This document shows positions 19,484 to 29,003 of a stretch of DNA of 33,699 nucleotides, piece after piece (position 1 is the stretch's first letter; each line of letters starts with the position of its first letter). The translations under genes and the position numbers were made by a program. The notes below the pieces were generated by a model. It was not told where the DNA came from. It was given only the letters and a program-made list of their open reading frames with translations, and made no database searches. The stretch lies in the NCBI GenBank assembly GCA_009908845.1, contig JAAAOQ010000248.1, forward strand, positions 1 through 33,699. The letters are read 5' to 3'. This DNA is from Gammaproteobacteria bacterium (lineage in GTDB: Bacteria > Pseudomonadota > Gammaproteobacteria > Chromatiales > Chromatiaceae).

Positions 19484-20335
19484 ATGAGCTTCGACTTCCC
19501 GACATTCCTTGTCGCCGCCACCGCTCTGACGGGCGGCATCTGGCTGATCGACGCGCTGTTCTTTGCTCCAAAACGGCGCCGCATCGCAACGGCCGCCGCG
19601 AGCGGGGCATCGGATGAAACCGCGCCAGCATCGGCAGGCGGTTACAAAGAGCCGGTGCTGGTCGAGTATGCGCGCTCGTTCTTCCCGGTGATCCTGATCG
19701 TGCTCCTGCTGCGCTCGTTCGTCGTGGAGCCGTTCCGGATTCCATCCGGCTCGATGATGCCGACGCTGCTCGTCGGCGATTTCATCCTCGTCAACAAGTT
19801 CGCCTACGGCCTGCGCTGGCCGGTGCTGAACAGCAAATTCGTCGAGCTCGGTGAACCCGAGCGGGGCGATGTCGTCGTCTTCCGCTTCCCCCAGGACGAG
19901 TCGGTCGACTATATCAAGCGGGTCATCGGCATCCCTGGCGACCAGGTGTACTACCGGGACAAGACGGTCTATCTCAACGGTGAGCCACTGGGGCAGATCC
20001 CGCTCGGTAACTACGTCGGCGAGAACGGTCGGCCCACCGGTCTGCTCGAGGCGATCGAGAAGATCGACGATCGGGAGCACGAGATCCTGATCAATCCCCG
20101 CACCGGGGACTTTCCGCGCGCCTGCCGGGTGCTTGCGGACGGCCCGGTCACGGTACCCGAAGACAGCTACTTCGTGATGGGGGACAACCGTGACAACAGC
20201 AACGATGGACGCTGCTGGGGCTTCGTGCCCGAGGAGAATCTGGTCGGGAAAGCGTTTGCGATCTGGATGAGCTGGGACGGCGGCCGCGATGGCTTTCCTG
20301 TCAACGTCGGGCGGATCGGAGACGTGATCCATTGA
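19484..20335 (+). CDS. lepB: Signal peptidase I
   Basis: Inner-membrane serine protease that removes signal peptides from exported proteins. The 283 residues carry two N-terminal membrane segments (about 6-27 and 64-80), then the periplasmic catalytic domain. The Ser/Lys dyad is Ser90 (PSGSMMPTL) and Lys145 (DYIKRVIG), the same numbers as in E. coli LepB. The GDNRDNSNDGRCWGFV box is intact. It is shorter than E. coli LepB (324), like Pseudomonas versions. The start ATG at 19484 is preferred over GTG-type codons upstream in the same frame because it gives the normal N-terminus. Its stop overlaps the next start (TTGA). Confidence 0.96.
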   Translation: MSFDFPTFLVAATALTGGIWLIDALFFAPKRRRIATAAASGASDETAPASAGGYKEPVLVEYARSFFPVILIVLLLRSFVVEPFRIPSGSMMPTLLVGDFILVNKFAYGLRWPVLNSKFVELGEPERGDVVVFRFPQDESVDYIKRVIGIPGDQVYYRDKTVYLNGEPLGQIPLGNYVGENGRPTGLLEAIEKIDDREHEILINPRTGDFPRACRVLADGPVTVPEDSYFVMGDNRDNSNDGRCWGFVPEENLVGKAFAIWMSWDGGRDGFPVNVGRIGDVIH

Positions 20336-20742
20336 CGAGCCCAGCCGGAACGGCTTGCCGCGCGGGCGCGCGAGCACGCGCCCAGCGAGGCGTCGGGTTG
20401 GCGGGTATCCTGATTGTGCTGGCGTTGGCCGCGTTCTTTGTGACCCTATTGGTCAGGATGGGCCCGTCCTATATGACCTATTTTCAGGTGCGCTCCTTGA
20501 TGGATCGCGTCATGGAGAAACCGGAGCTGCGTGGCGCTGGCACGCGGCAGGTGCTGGCGGCCGTCTCGCGGCAACTCTATATCGATGGGGTCCGCACGGT
20601 GGACAAATCCGATTTTCAGATCAAGCGGGAAGGCAATGAGGTATTTCTCGTGCTCGATTACCAGGCGCAAGAGCATCTCGGCTTCAACGTCGATGTGCTG
20701 ATGCATTTCGAGCATCGTGTGCCGTTTCCGCCCCGACCCTGA
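20332..20742 (+). CDS. DUF4845 single-pass membrane protein
   Basis: Protein of 136 residues found between lepB and rnc in many beta- and gammaproteobacteria; function unknown. The N-terminus carries basic residues followed by QRGVGLAGILIVLALAAFFVT-like sequence (about 19-40), then a periplasmic domain (FQVRSLMDRVMEKPELR..., DKSDFQIKREGNEVFLVLDY). The charged head, Gly and hydrophobic helix recall type IV pilin-like N-termini, but a true prepilin cleavage site is not clear. The TTG start at 20332 overlaps the lepB stop by four bases, and the stop overlaps the rnc ATG by one base, so it should be translated together with both. Confidence 0.85.
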   Translation: MTSPAGTACRAGARARAQRGVGLAGILIVLALAAFFVTLLVRMGPSYMTYFQVRSLMDRVMEKPELRGAGTRQVLAAVSRQLYIDGVRTVDKSDFQIKREGNEVFLVLDYQAQEHLGFNVDVLMHFEHRVPFPPRP

Positions 20743-21428
20743 TGGCCGATCCGAACCGTCTCGTTCATTCACTCATCGGCCGCAAGCCCGAGTCGACGGC
20801 ACTGATCGAGCAGGCGTTGACGCATCGCAGCGCCGGGCCGGTCAACAACGAGCGGCTGGAGTTCCTAGGCGACGCGCTGCTGGGCTTCGTCATCGCTGAG
20901 GTGCTGTTGCAGCGCTTCCCCGATGCCAGCGAGGGCGACCTGACCCGGCGGCGCGCGACCCTGGTCAATCGCGAGGCGCTGGCACGGATCGCGCGGACCC
21001 TCGCGCTCGGCGATTATCTGCGCTTGGACCCTGGCGCGCTGCGCTCCGGCGGGCACGCCCGCGATTCGGTGCTCTCCGATGCGCTCGAGGCATTGATCGG
21101 CGCGATCTATCTCGATCAGGGTTTCGCTTGTGCGAAGCAGATGATCCTGCGCGTCTTCGCCGATGCCCTCGCCGAAGTCGCCAACCGCGATGCCGGCAAG
21201 GACCCAAAGACCCGGCTCCAGGAGTGGCTGCAGGCCCGCCGACGCAGCCTGCCCGAGTACGAGGTGATCGCGATCACCGGCGAGCAGCATGCGCAGCGTT
21301 TCCAGGTTCGCTGTCGCCTAGCGGACGAGGAGCGCAGCTGTATCGGCGATGGCTCGAGTCGGCGGCGCGCCGAGCAGCAGTCGGCCGAGACCATGCTGAC
21401 ACAGCTGATCGAGCAGGAGGAAGCGTGA
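20742..21428 (+). CDS. rnc: Ribonuclease III
   Basis: Double-strand-specific endoribonuclease that processes rRNA precursors and structured mRNAs. The 228 residues (E. coli 226) contain the RNase III signature NERLEFLGDALL with metal ligands Glu40 and Asp44. The second pair is Asp113 and Glu116 (SDALEALIGAIYLDQGF). A C-terminal dsRNA-binding domain follows (about 155-225, DPKTRLQEWLQ, RRRAEQQSAETML). The start ATG shares its A with the previous stop. The upstream DUF4845 gene and downstream era form the conserved lepB-rnc-era-recO cluster; in E. coli RNase III cleaves its own leader, which could also apply here. Confidence 0.97.
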   Translation: MADPNRLVHSLIGRKPESTALIEQALTHRSAGPVNNERLEFLGDALLGFVIAEVLLQRFPDASEGDLTRRRATLVNREALARIARTLALGDYLRLDPGALRSGGHARDSVLSDALEALIGAIYLDQGFACAKQMILRVFADALAEVANRDAGKDPKTRLQEWLQARRRSLPEYEVIAITGEQHAQRFQVRCRLADEERSCIGDGSSRRRAEQQSAETMLTQLIEQEEA

Positions 21429-22405
21429 GCCGGGATGGCAAGAAGGACTTTCCGATTGAGGAACAGTCGGATGAGGTGTGCGAGACCGCCCGCAGCGAGA
21501 ATCGCTGTGGCTATGTCGCGATCGTCGGGCGGCCCAATGTCGGCAAGTCGACACTCTTGAATCGGCTGCTCGGCCAGAAGCTCGCGATCACCTCGCACAA
21601 GCCGCAGACGACGCGCCATACCATCCTGGGGGTCTCGACGCTAAGCGACGGTCAGATCCTCTATGTGGATACGCCTGGGCTGCACCAGCGCGGAGGTAAC
21701 GCACTCAATCGCTACCTGAACCGGGCTGCGCGAGCGATCCTCTCCGATGTCGATCTGGTGCTGCTGGTCGTTGAGGCGCTGCGCTTCAACGACGAGGATC
21801 GGATGGCACTGGAGGCGGTCGCGGAGGCCGGCACGCCGGTGATCGTGGCGATCAACAAATGCGACCGGATCACCGAGAAGCCGCGTTTGCTGCCGTTCTT
21901 GCAGACGTTATCGCAGCGCTACGCGTTCTCTGCGATGGTGCCGGTCTCGGCACTGAACGGCGAGCAGGTCGACCGGCTCGAGGCAGCGGTGCTGGCGGCC
22001 CTCCCGATCGGTGAGAACCTGTTTCCACCGGATCAACTGACCGACCGCTCAGAGCGCTTCCTCGCCGCTGAACTGTTGCGCGAGCAGCTGATGCAGCGTT
22101 ACGGAAAGGAGCTACCGTATCGAAGCACGGTCGAGATCGAGTCGTTCAAGCTGGAGCCGACCGAAAGCGGGGACGGCGAGGCGAGAGCGCGCATCCATGC
22201 GCTGGTATGGGTCGAGCGCGAGAGCCAGAAGGCGATCATCGTCGGCCGCGGGGGCGAAGCCCTGAAGGCCGCGGCGTCGCAAGCGCGGCTGGAGATGCAG
22301 AAGCTGTTCGGGCGCTCAGTGCACCTGGAGGTCTGGGTCAAGGTCAAGCACAGCTGGAGCAGCGACGAGGCCGCCCTTGCAAGCCTCGGCTACGGCGAAT
22401 ATTAG
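21425..22405 (+). CDS. era: GTPase Era
   Basis: GTPase that binds the 3' end of 16S rRNA and assists 30S maturation. From the GTG at 21425 it is 326 residues. G1 is GRPNVGKST (35-43), the switch region KPQTTRHTILG, G3 DTPGLH and G4 NKCD. The C-terminal KH domain is present (ERESQKAIIVGRGGEALK, near 255-272). The start overlaps the rnc stop (GTGA) with aggagg 4 nt upstream. The frame stays open far into rnc, which is a shadow. A 25-residue charged N-terminal extension before the usual CGYVAIVGRPN is longer than in E. coli Era (301 residues). Confidence 0.96.
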   Translation: MSRDGKKDFPIEEQSDEVCETARSENRCGYVAIVGRPNVGKSTLLNRLLGQKLAITSHKPQTTRHTILGVSTLSDGQILYVDTPGLHQRGGNALNRYLNRAARAILSDVDLVLLVVEALRFNDEDRMALEAVAEAGTPVIVAINKCDRITEKPRLLPFLQTLSQRYAFSAMVPVSALNGEQVDRLEAAVLAALPIGENLFPPDQLTDRSERFLAAELLREQLMQRYGKELPYRSTVEIESFKLEPTESGDGEARARIHALVWVERESQKAIIVGRGGEALKAAASQARLEMQKLFGRSVHLEVWVKVKHSWSSDEAALASLGYGEY

Positions 22406-22411
22406 GCGTTG

Positions 22412-23143
22412 ATGAGCAATCGCTCGCTGCGGCGTGGCTTTGTGCTGCACCGGCGCGACTATCGCAACACGAGCCTGCTGCTCGAGGTCTTCAGCGCCGA
22501 GGCCGGACGGCTGGCGATCGTCGCCAAAGGCGCTAAGACCGCCGCGCGCGGACGCTCGCCGGCGGCGTTGCTGTTGCAGCCCTTCCAGCCGTTGTGGCTC
22601 GGCTGGAGTGGGCGCGGCGAGGTCAAGACCCTGACCGCGGCGGAGGCGGCGGGCCCGGCCTTGGCGCTTGCCGGTGAACGGCTCTATTGCGGCCTGTATC
22701 TGAACGAGCTGATGCTGCGGCTGATCGAGCGCGACGACCCGCACGAGGCCTTGTTCGTGTTCTATCAGCAGGCCCTGGGCGACCTGGTCGCGGCGCCGAT
22801 CGAGCCGGTCCTGCGTCGTTTCGAGTTGCGTCTGCTTGAAGAGCTGGGGTATGCGCCGGACCTCACTCGGGATGCGCAAGGTGCGCCGCTGGCGCGCGGG
22901 CGCTGGTATCGCTTTGAGCCCCAGAGCGGGCTGATCGCTCAGCCCGCGGGCGTCGCCGATGCAGCACCGGATACGCCCGGCGTGACGGTCAGCGGCGCGT
23001 TGCTGGCTCGGCTGACCGCGGGGGCGGCACTGACCGCTGCCGATGCGCGTGCTGCGCGCGATCTGATGCGCGCTGCGCTGGCGCCCCATCTGGGTCCGCA
23101 GCCGCTCAAGAGCCGGGCGCTGTTCCGACGGCGCACGAGCTGA
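22412..23143 (+). CDS. recO: DNA repair protein RecO
   Basis: Recombination mediator that, with RecR, loads RecA on SSB-coated single-stranded DNA in the RecF pathway. From the ATG at 22412 (243 residues) the N-terminal OB-fold is visible ([36 protein letters not shown]), followed by the helical C-terminal part ([37 protein letters not shown]). A TTG directly before the ATG is ignored. Only 6 nt separate it from the era stop, consistent with one transcript. The usual C-terminal zinc cysteines are not present, which is common in gammaproteobacterial RecO. Confidence 0.94.
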   Translation: MSNRSLRRGFVLHRRDYRNTSLLLEVFSAEAGRLAIVAKGAKTAARGRSPAALLLQPFQPLWLGWSGRGEVKTLTAAEAAGPALALAGERLYCGLYLNELMLRLIERDDPHEALFVFYQQALGDLVAAPIEPVLRRFELRLLEELGYAPDLTRDAQGAPLARGRWYRFEPQSGLIAQPAGVADAAPDTPGVTVSGALLARLTAGAALTAADARAARDLMRAALAPHLGPQPLKSRALFRRRTS

Positions 23144-23199
23144 TCCGCTTCCATCAAACCAATCCTCGGTCTAGACCGACCCGCATTCCAGGAGCCAAC

Positions 23200-23958
23200 A
23201 TGGCAGAGTTAACCGGTGCGCCGATCCTGCTTGGCGTCAACATCGACCATATCGCTACGATTCGCGCCGCACGCGGGACCCGTTATCCCGAGCCGATCCA
23301 GGCCGCGCTCGTCGCCGAGCAGGCCGGGGCCGATGCGATCACGCTGCACCTGCGCGAGGATCGCCGTCATATCCAGGATCGCGATGTGCACCTGCTGAAG
23401 GGCATCCTGCAGACGCGGATGAATCTCGAGATGGCGGCGACCCCCGAGATGGGACGCATCGCGACCGAGGTTCGTCCGAGCGACTGCTGTCTGGTGCCAG
23501 AGCGGCGCGAAGAGCTCACGACCGAGGGCGGCCTCGATGTCGCCGGACAGGTCGACAAGCTGCGAGACATGAACGCGATGCTGACCGAGGCCGGCGTGCG
23601 TGTCTCGCTCTTCATCGATCCGGAGCCGGCTCAGCTCGAAGCGGCCGCTGAGGTTGGGGCACCCGTGGTCGAGGTCCACACCGGCCGCTATGCCGATGCC
23701 ATGACACCAGCCGCGCGGCGCGAGGAGCTGCAGCGAATCGCCGACGCGGTGGGCAGAGGCAGGAAGCTCGGTCTGCAGGTCAATGCCGGGCACGGTCTCG
23801 ATTATCCCAACGTCGAGGCGATTGCGGCGCTGCCCGGCGTCCGTGAGCTCAACATCGGTCATGCGATCGTCGCGCGGGCGCTGTTCTCGGGCCTGGAGCG
23901 GGCTGTCGCCGAGATGAAGCGGCTGATGGTGCAGGCGGCCTGGCAGCGTAGCGCCTGA
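23200..23958 (+). CDS. pdxJ: Pyridoxine 5'-phosphate synthase
   Basis: Condenses 1-deoxy-D-xylulose 5-phosphate with the PdxA product to form pyridoxine 5'-phosphate (vitamin B6). The 252-residue TIM-barrel protein has [17 protein letters not shown] at the N-terminus, [17 protein letters not shown] and MNLEMAAT in the middle, and HTGRYADA and [11 protein letters not shown] near the phosphate and product site. The start ATG at 23200 has ggag 5 nt upstream. It closes the lepA-lepB-rnc-era-recO-pdxJ run, as in E. coli and Pseudomonas. An inverted repeat begins inside its stop codon. Confidence 0.96.
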   Translation: MAELTGAPILLGVNIDHIATIRAARGTRYPEPIQAALVAEQAGADAITLHLREDRRHIQDRDVHLLKGILQTRMNLEMAATPEMGRIATEVRPSDCCLVPERREELTTEGGLDVAGQVDKLRDMNAMLTEAGVRVSLFIDPEPAQLEAAAEVGAPVVEVHTGRYADAMTPAARREELQRIADAVGRGRKLGLQVNAGHGLDYPNVEAIAALPGVRELNIGHAIVARALFSGLERAVAEMKRLMVQAAWQRSA

Positions 23959-24003
23959 CCGGCGAAGCGTCGGCAGGGCGTTTCGCCGTCGTCACCGCCG
24001 GTC
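23957..24003 (+). terminator. Inverted repeat after pdxJ, possible terminator
   Basis: gaccggcg at 23957-23964 pairs perfectly with cgccggtc at 23996-24003. An inner pairing, ggcgaa with ttcgcc, is an alternative. No T-run follows, so if it ends transcription it probably needs Rho. It separates the recO-pdxJ run from gpmI. Confidence 0.35.
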
Positions 24004-24106
24004 TTGGAATCATTGTCATCGAACCGGGGTGTAAAAGGAACGCGGTTTGCTTCATTCCTAAGGGAACGACTCGCACGCGACAGGCTGCTATCTACGGAAT
24101 CCGATC

Positions 24107-25702
<1,596 letters not shown>

Positions 25703-25863
25703 ATGACCGGTCCGGTCTAAAGGTGCCCCGCAGCGCTGACTGTGCGCACCAACTTGATGCGCATCGGCGGCGCACTGCGCAATGCTAGCGCGTCAAGCGC
25801 GGCGCCCATCGGGCGCCTGCCTCTTGACCCGCTTCCATCCCGCCCGGCTTGATGGTGACCGCC

Positions 25864-26055
25864 ATGTCGTCGCATCGCTTGGTACTGCTGGTTGTGCTGC
25901 TCCTCGGCGCGGCGGCATTAGCCTACAATGCGCTCAGCATCGTTCAGGGGCGTTCGGGCTTGATGCTGGTGTCGGACGAGCCTCGTGATCATGACCGTCC
26001 GGCCGGCGCCCTGGTACAGCGCCCGACCCCTGCGTCCGCCCGTTTTCGGCCCTGA
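25864..26055 (+). CDS. Small one-helix membrane protein, unknown
   Basis: A 63-residue open frame between gpmI and the GlgC-like gene. It starts MSSHRLVLLVVLLLGAAALA, one hydrophobic helix (about 5-24), followed by a polar, proline-rich tail. An ATG at 25852 upstream is an alternative. No family is recognised. Codon choice looks like that of its neighbours, and no other frame across this stretch is better. It could be a real small membrane protein or a chance frame; the stretch before it, 25703-25863, shows no gene, only GC-rich inverted repeats. Confidence 0.45.
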   Translation: MSSHRLVLLVVLLLGAAALAYNALSIVQGRSGLMLVSDEPRDHDRPAGALVQRPTPASARFRP

Positions 26056-26117
26056 AGGGGCGTTCCGGGCGCCGGGGAGCAGAGCGGTAAACGGCCGAAG
26101 TTTGCTCGAGACCACCC

Positions 26118-27341
26118 ATGCCTTCCAAGACGCTGACCTTCGTATTCGCCGCCGAGCGCGGTACGCCACGACCGCTGACAGAGCATCGTTGCAAGGCCGC
26201 GGTGCCCGTTGCGGGTAAGTACCGTGTGATCGATTTCACCCTCGCGAACTGCCTGCATTCGGGGCTGCGCCAAGTCTTGATCCTGAGCCAGTACAAATCG
26301 CACTCGCTGCACAAGCACCTGCGCAACGGCTGGTCGTTATTCAATGCCGAGCTCGGTGAGTTCATCACGGCCGTACCACCCCAGATGCGCTACGAGAGCG
26401 GTTGGTATCGTAATGCGATCGATGCATTGCGCCAGAACTGCTACCTGATCGAGCGCAGTCAGGCCGATACCGTCCTGTTGCTCGACGGCGGCTTGGTTTA
26501 CCGGATGGATTATGCCGAGCTGATCCAGTTCCACCGCGAGCAGGGCGGCGGCCTGACCTGCGCATTGCGCCAGGCCGGTGTCGGGATGGCGAGCGGCGGT
26601 ATCGAGGTCAAGATCGACGAGGCCGATCGCATCCTCGGCCTATCCCCGCGGGGCGAGGGCGATGAGCCCTATGCGTCGACCATGGGCGTGCTTCTGATCG
26701 ACAAGGCGCTCTTGCTCGAGCAGATCGAGCGCCTTGCTGCCGTGACCGAGGTCGAGATGGAATCCGGGGTCGATCTGACCACGCAGTTCCTGACGCCGTT
26801 TCTCGAGGGCCGCATCGACACGCCCCTGCAGCCCTCGGCCTATCGCTTCGGCGGCGAGCGCGGGCGGGTGACCCCGGATCGCTACTGGAGCGACCTCGGT
26901 TCCACCGATGCCTATTTTCGCGCCAACATGGACCTATTGAAGGCCGAATCCCCGCTGGACCTCTATCAGGCCGACTGGAACATCCTGACCTATCAGGGAC
27001 AGTATCCGCCGGCGCGCACCGTCCCCGGCCCAAGCTCTGGCAACGAGGGGATCTTCGTCAACTCGATGCTGGCGGCTGGTACGGTCATCCGTGGTGGCGG
27101 TGTGAGTCATTCGGTGCTCTACCCGCGGGTCGAGGTCGAGGATGGCGCCATCGTCGATGAGGCGATCCTATTCGAGGGCGTGCGCGTCGGCACCAATGCC
27201 CGGGTGCGGCGCTGCATCTGTGATAAGGATGTCGTGATCCCGCCTGGTGCGAGGATCGGCGAGGATCGCCGCGCCGATGCCGAGCGTTTCGAGGTCTCGG
27301 ACGACGGTATCGTGGTGATCCGCAAAGGGCGGTCGCTCTGA
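26118..27341 (+). CDS. GlgC-like nucleotidyltransferase with altered active site
   Basis: 407 residues with the overall plan of glucose-1-phosphate adenylyltransferase (ADP-glucose synthesis for glycogen): a nucleotidyltransferase domain, then a left-handed beta-helix (from about 290, ending ARIGEDRRADAERFEVSDDGIVVIRKG). Homology is clear in GKYRVIDFTLANCLHSGLRQ and LSQYKSHSLHKHL. Key motifs differ from the E. coli enzyme as I recall it. The nucleotide loop GGRGSRL is AERGTPR (12-18), the GTADA motif is NAIDA (99-103), and the catalytic Asp in GDH is Gly125 (DGGL). The glucose-phosphate FVEKP site is LSPRG (175-179). RAKPA is RCKAA, keeping Lys26. It may be a regulator, a changed-specificity enzyme or an inactive paralogue. 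Confidence 0.82.
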   Translation: MPSKTLTFVFAAERGTPRPLTEHRCKAAVPVAGKYRVIDFTLANCLHSGLRQVLILSQYKSHSLHKHLRNGWSLFNAELGEFITAVPPQMRYESGWYRNAIDALRQNCYLIERSQADTVLLLDGGLVYRMDYAELIQFHREQGGGLTCALRQAGVGMASGGIEVKIDEADRILGLSPRGEGDEPYASTMGVLLIDKALLLEQIERLAAVTEVEMESGVDLTTQFLTPFLEGRIDTPLQPSAYRFGGERGRVTPDRYWSDLGSTDAYFRANMDLLKAESPLDLYQADWNILTYQGQYPPARTVPGPSSGNEGIFVNSMLAAGTVIRGGGVSHSVLYPRVEVEDGAIVDEAILFEGVRVGTNARVRRCICDKDVVIPPGARIGEDRRADAERFEVSDDGIVVIRKGRSL

Positions 27342-27364
27342 GGGGCTGATGACCGGAGCGAGCG

Positions 27365-28060
27365 GTGGATAGAGCCGTCGCGTCGAGCGTCGAGGCGCGC
27401 CCGGGTACCGATGACGCGATCAGGACGCTCTACGAGCGCCTGTTCGCAACCTATGGCGAACAGGGTTGGTGGCCGGCCGAAACCGCCTTCGAGGTGATGC
27501 TGGGTGCGATCCTGACCCAGAACACCGCCTGGACCAATGTCGAGCGGGCGTTGGGCCGCCTGAAGGACCGTATTCCGTTGGCGCCTGAGGCGCTGCTCGA
27601 GTTGGAGGAGGCGGCGCTCGCCGAGGCGATCCGCCCGTCCGGTTACTTCAACGTCAAGGCGCGGCGGCTGCGCGCGTTCTGCGACGCACTGCTCGCGGCG
27701 GGCGGCGAATCCGTGCTTGCGACCAGGGCGACCCCGCACCTGCGCGCATGGCTGCTGGCAATCCCTGGGGTTGGTCCCGAAACCGCCGACGATATCCTGC
27801 TCTATGCGTTCGATCGCCCGGTGTTCGTGGTCGACGCCTACACGCGGCGGCTATTCCGACGCATGGGCCTGCTCGATGGTGATGAGGGCTATGAGACCAT
27901 TCGAGAGAGGGTCGAGCGCGCGCTCGGGCCGGATAGCGTCAGCCTGAACGAGTACCACGCACTGATCGTTCGGCACGCCAAAGACTTGTGTCGCGCCCGC
28001 AAGCCGCAGTGCGGCCGCTGCTCTCTGAGGTCTGACTGTCTGATGCGAGAGGAGGGTTGA
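27365..28060 (+). CDS. HhH-GPD DNA glycosylase, endonuclease III/MagIII-like
   Basis: 231-residue base-excision repair protein related to endonuclease III (COG2231 type, including 3-methyladenine glycosylase MagIII). The family hallmark WWPAETAFEVMLGAILTQNT (35-54) is present. The helix-hairpin-helix is IPGVGPETAD (133-142), the catalytic Asp is Asp157 (VVDAYTRR), and the [4Fe-4S] ligands are Cys209, 216, 219 and 225 (Cx6Cx2Cx5C). The lysine that gives endonuclease III its lyase activity is replaced by Glu139, so it should be a monofunctional glycosylase. The start is GTG at 27365, 23 nt after the GlgC-like gene. Its stop ends one base before the convergent isoaspartyl peptidase stop. Confidence 0.93.
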   Translation: MDRAVASSVEARPGTDDAIRTLYERLFATYGEQGWWPAETAFEVMLGAILTQNTAWTNVERALGRLKDRIPLAPEALLELEEAALAEAIRPSGYFNVKARRLRAFCDALLAAGGESVLATRATPHLRAWLLAIPGVGPETADDILLYAFDRPVFVVDAYTRRLFRRMGLLDGDEGYETIRERVERALGPDSVSLNEYHALIVRHAKDLCRARKPQCGRCSLRSDCLMREEG

Positions 28061-28061
28061 A

Positions 28062-28988
28062 CTAGAACCGGCAAGTGGTCTCGCCGCCGTGCTCGATCCA
28101 ACCGTGGATCATCTTCTTGGTCGTCATGCCGCTGGCACAACAGCCGTTGCGATCGATGCAGATGACGCCGCCGCGGCCGCGGACCTTGCGGGTGAGGTAG
28201 GCGAGTCCGTCGTCGACCGCTGAGCGGGCGTCGCTGTCACAGAACTCGATCCGATCGGCGATGGTCTTTGCGAAGACGGTTCGCATGAAGTCCTCACCAA
28301 ATCCGGTGGCCGAGATGGCGCAGCTCTCGTTGTCGGCATAGACACCGGCGCCGACGATCGGTGAGTCGCCGACCCGGCCCATGCGCTTGTTGACGATGCC
28401 ACCGGTCGATGTGGCGGCGGCGAGGTTGCCATGACGGTCGCGCGCGACGGCCCCAATGGTCCCGTACTTCTGGTCCTCGCCGTCTTCGTCGTGATCGAGC
28501 ATCATCCGGTGGTGAAGGCGCGCCTGTTCGAGCTGTTTGATCCGGTCTGGCGTGAAGAAGTAGTGGTCTGGTGTCAGCTGCACGTCGCAATGCCGGGCGA
28601 ACTCGAGGGCGCCGTCGCCAAACAGCATCACGTGCTCGCTGCCGTCCATGATCAGTCGCGCCAGCTGCACGGGGTTGGCGATATTGCTGATGCCGGCAAC
28701 GGCGCCGGCAGAGAGGTCGCGGCCGTCCATGATGGCGGCGTCCATCTCGACCTTGCCGTTCTCGTTCAGTACCGAGCCGCATCCGGCGTTGAACAGGGGG
28801 TCGTCTTCGAGCTGCGAGGCGCAGCTCTCGACCGCTTCGATCGCGCTCGCCCCGCGCTCGAGGATGGCACGCCCGTGCTCGAGGATCACCCGCATGCTCT
28901 CGAGGTAGCGCACAGCGATGCGCTCGTCGGCTACATTGTCGAGCGCACCGGCGCCACCATGGATCATCAGGGAATAGGTATCGATCAT
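28062..28988 (-). CDS. Isoaspartyl peptidase / L-asparaginase (Ntn hydrolase)
   Basis: 308-residue plant-type asparaginase that is made as a precursor and cuts itself to expose a catalytic threonine. It typically hydrolyses beta-aspartyl dipeptides and asparagine. Visible are LMIHGGAGA at the N-terminus, NAGCGSVLNENGKVEMDAAIMDG, the self-cleavage site GTIGAV with Thr177 (Thr179 in E. coli IaaA) and the substrate loop TSTGGIVNKRMGRVGDSPIVGAG. No signal peptide is visible, so it is cytoplasmic. The start ATG is at 28988; the upstream ATP-grasp gene ends 15 nt away on the same strand, so they are very likely one operon. The pairing suggests it acts on a product of that ligase. Confidence 0.95.
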   Translation of the reverse strand: MIDTYSLMIHGGAGALDNVADERIAVRYLESMRVILEHGRAILERGASAIEAVESCASQLEDDPLFNAGCGSVLNENGKVEMDAAIMDGRDLSAGAVAGISNIANPVQLARLIMDGSEHVMLFGDGALEFARHCDVQLTPDHYFFTPDRIKQLEQARLHHRMMLDHDEDGEDQKYGTIGAVARDRHGNLAAATSTGGIVNKRMGRVGDSPIVGAGVYADNESCAISATGFGEDFMRTVFAKTIADRIEFCDSDARSAVDDGLAYLTRKVRGRGGVICIDRNGCCASGMTTKKMIHGWIEHGGETTCRF

Positions 28989-29003
28989 GCGGATGTGCGT
29001 TCT

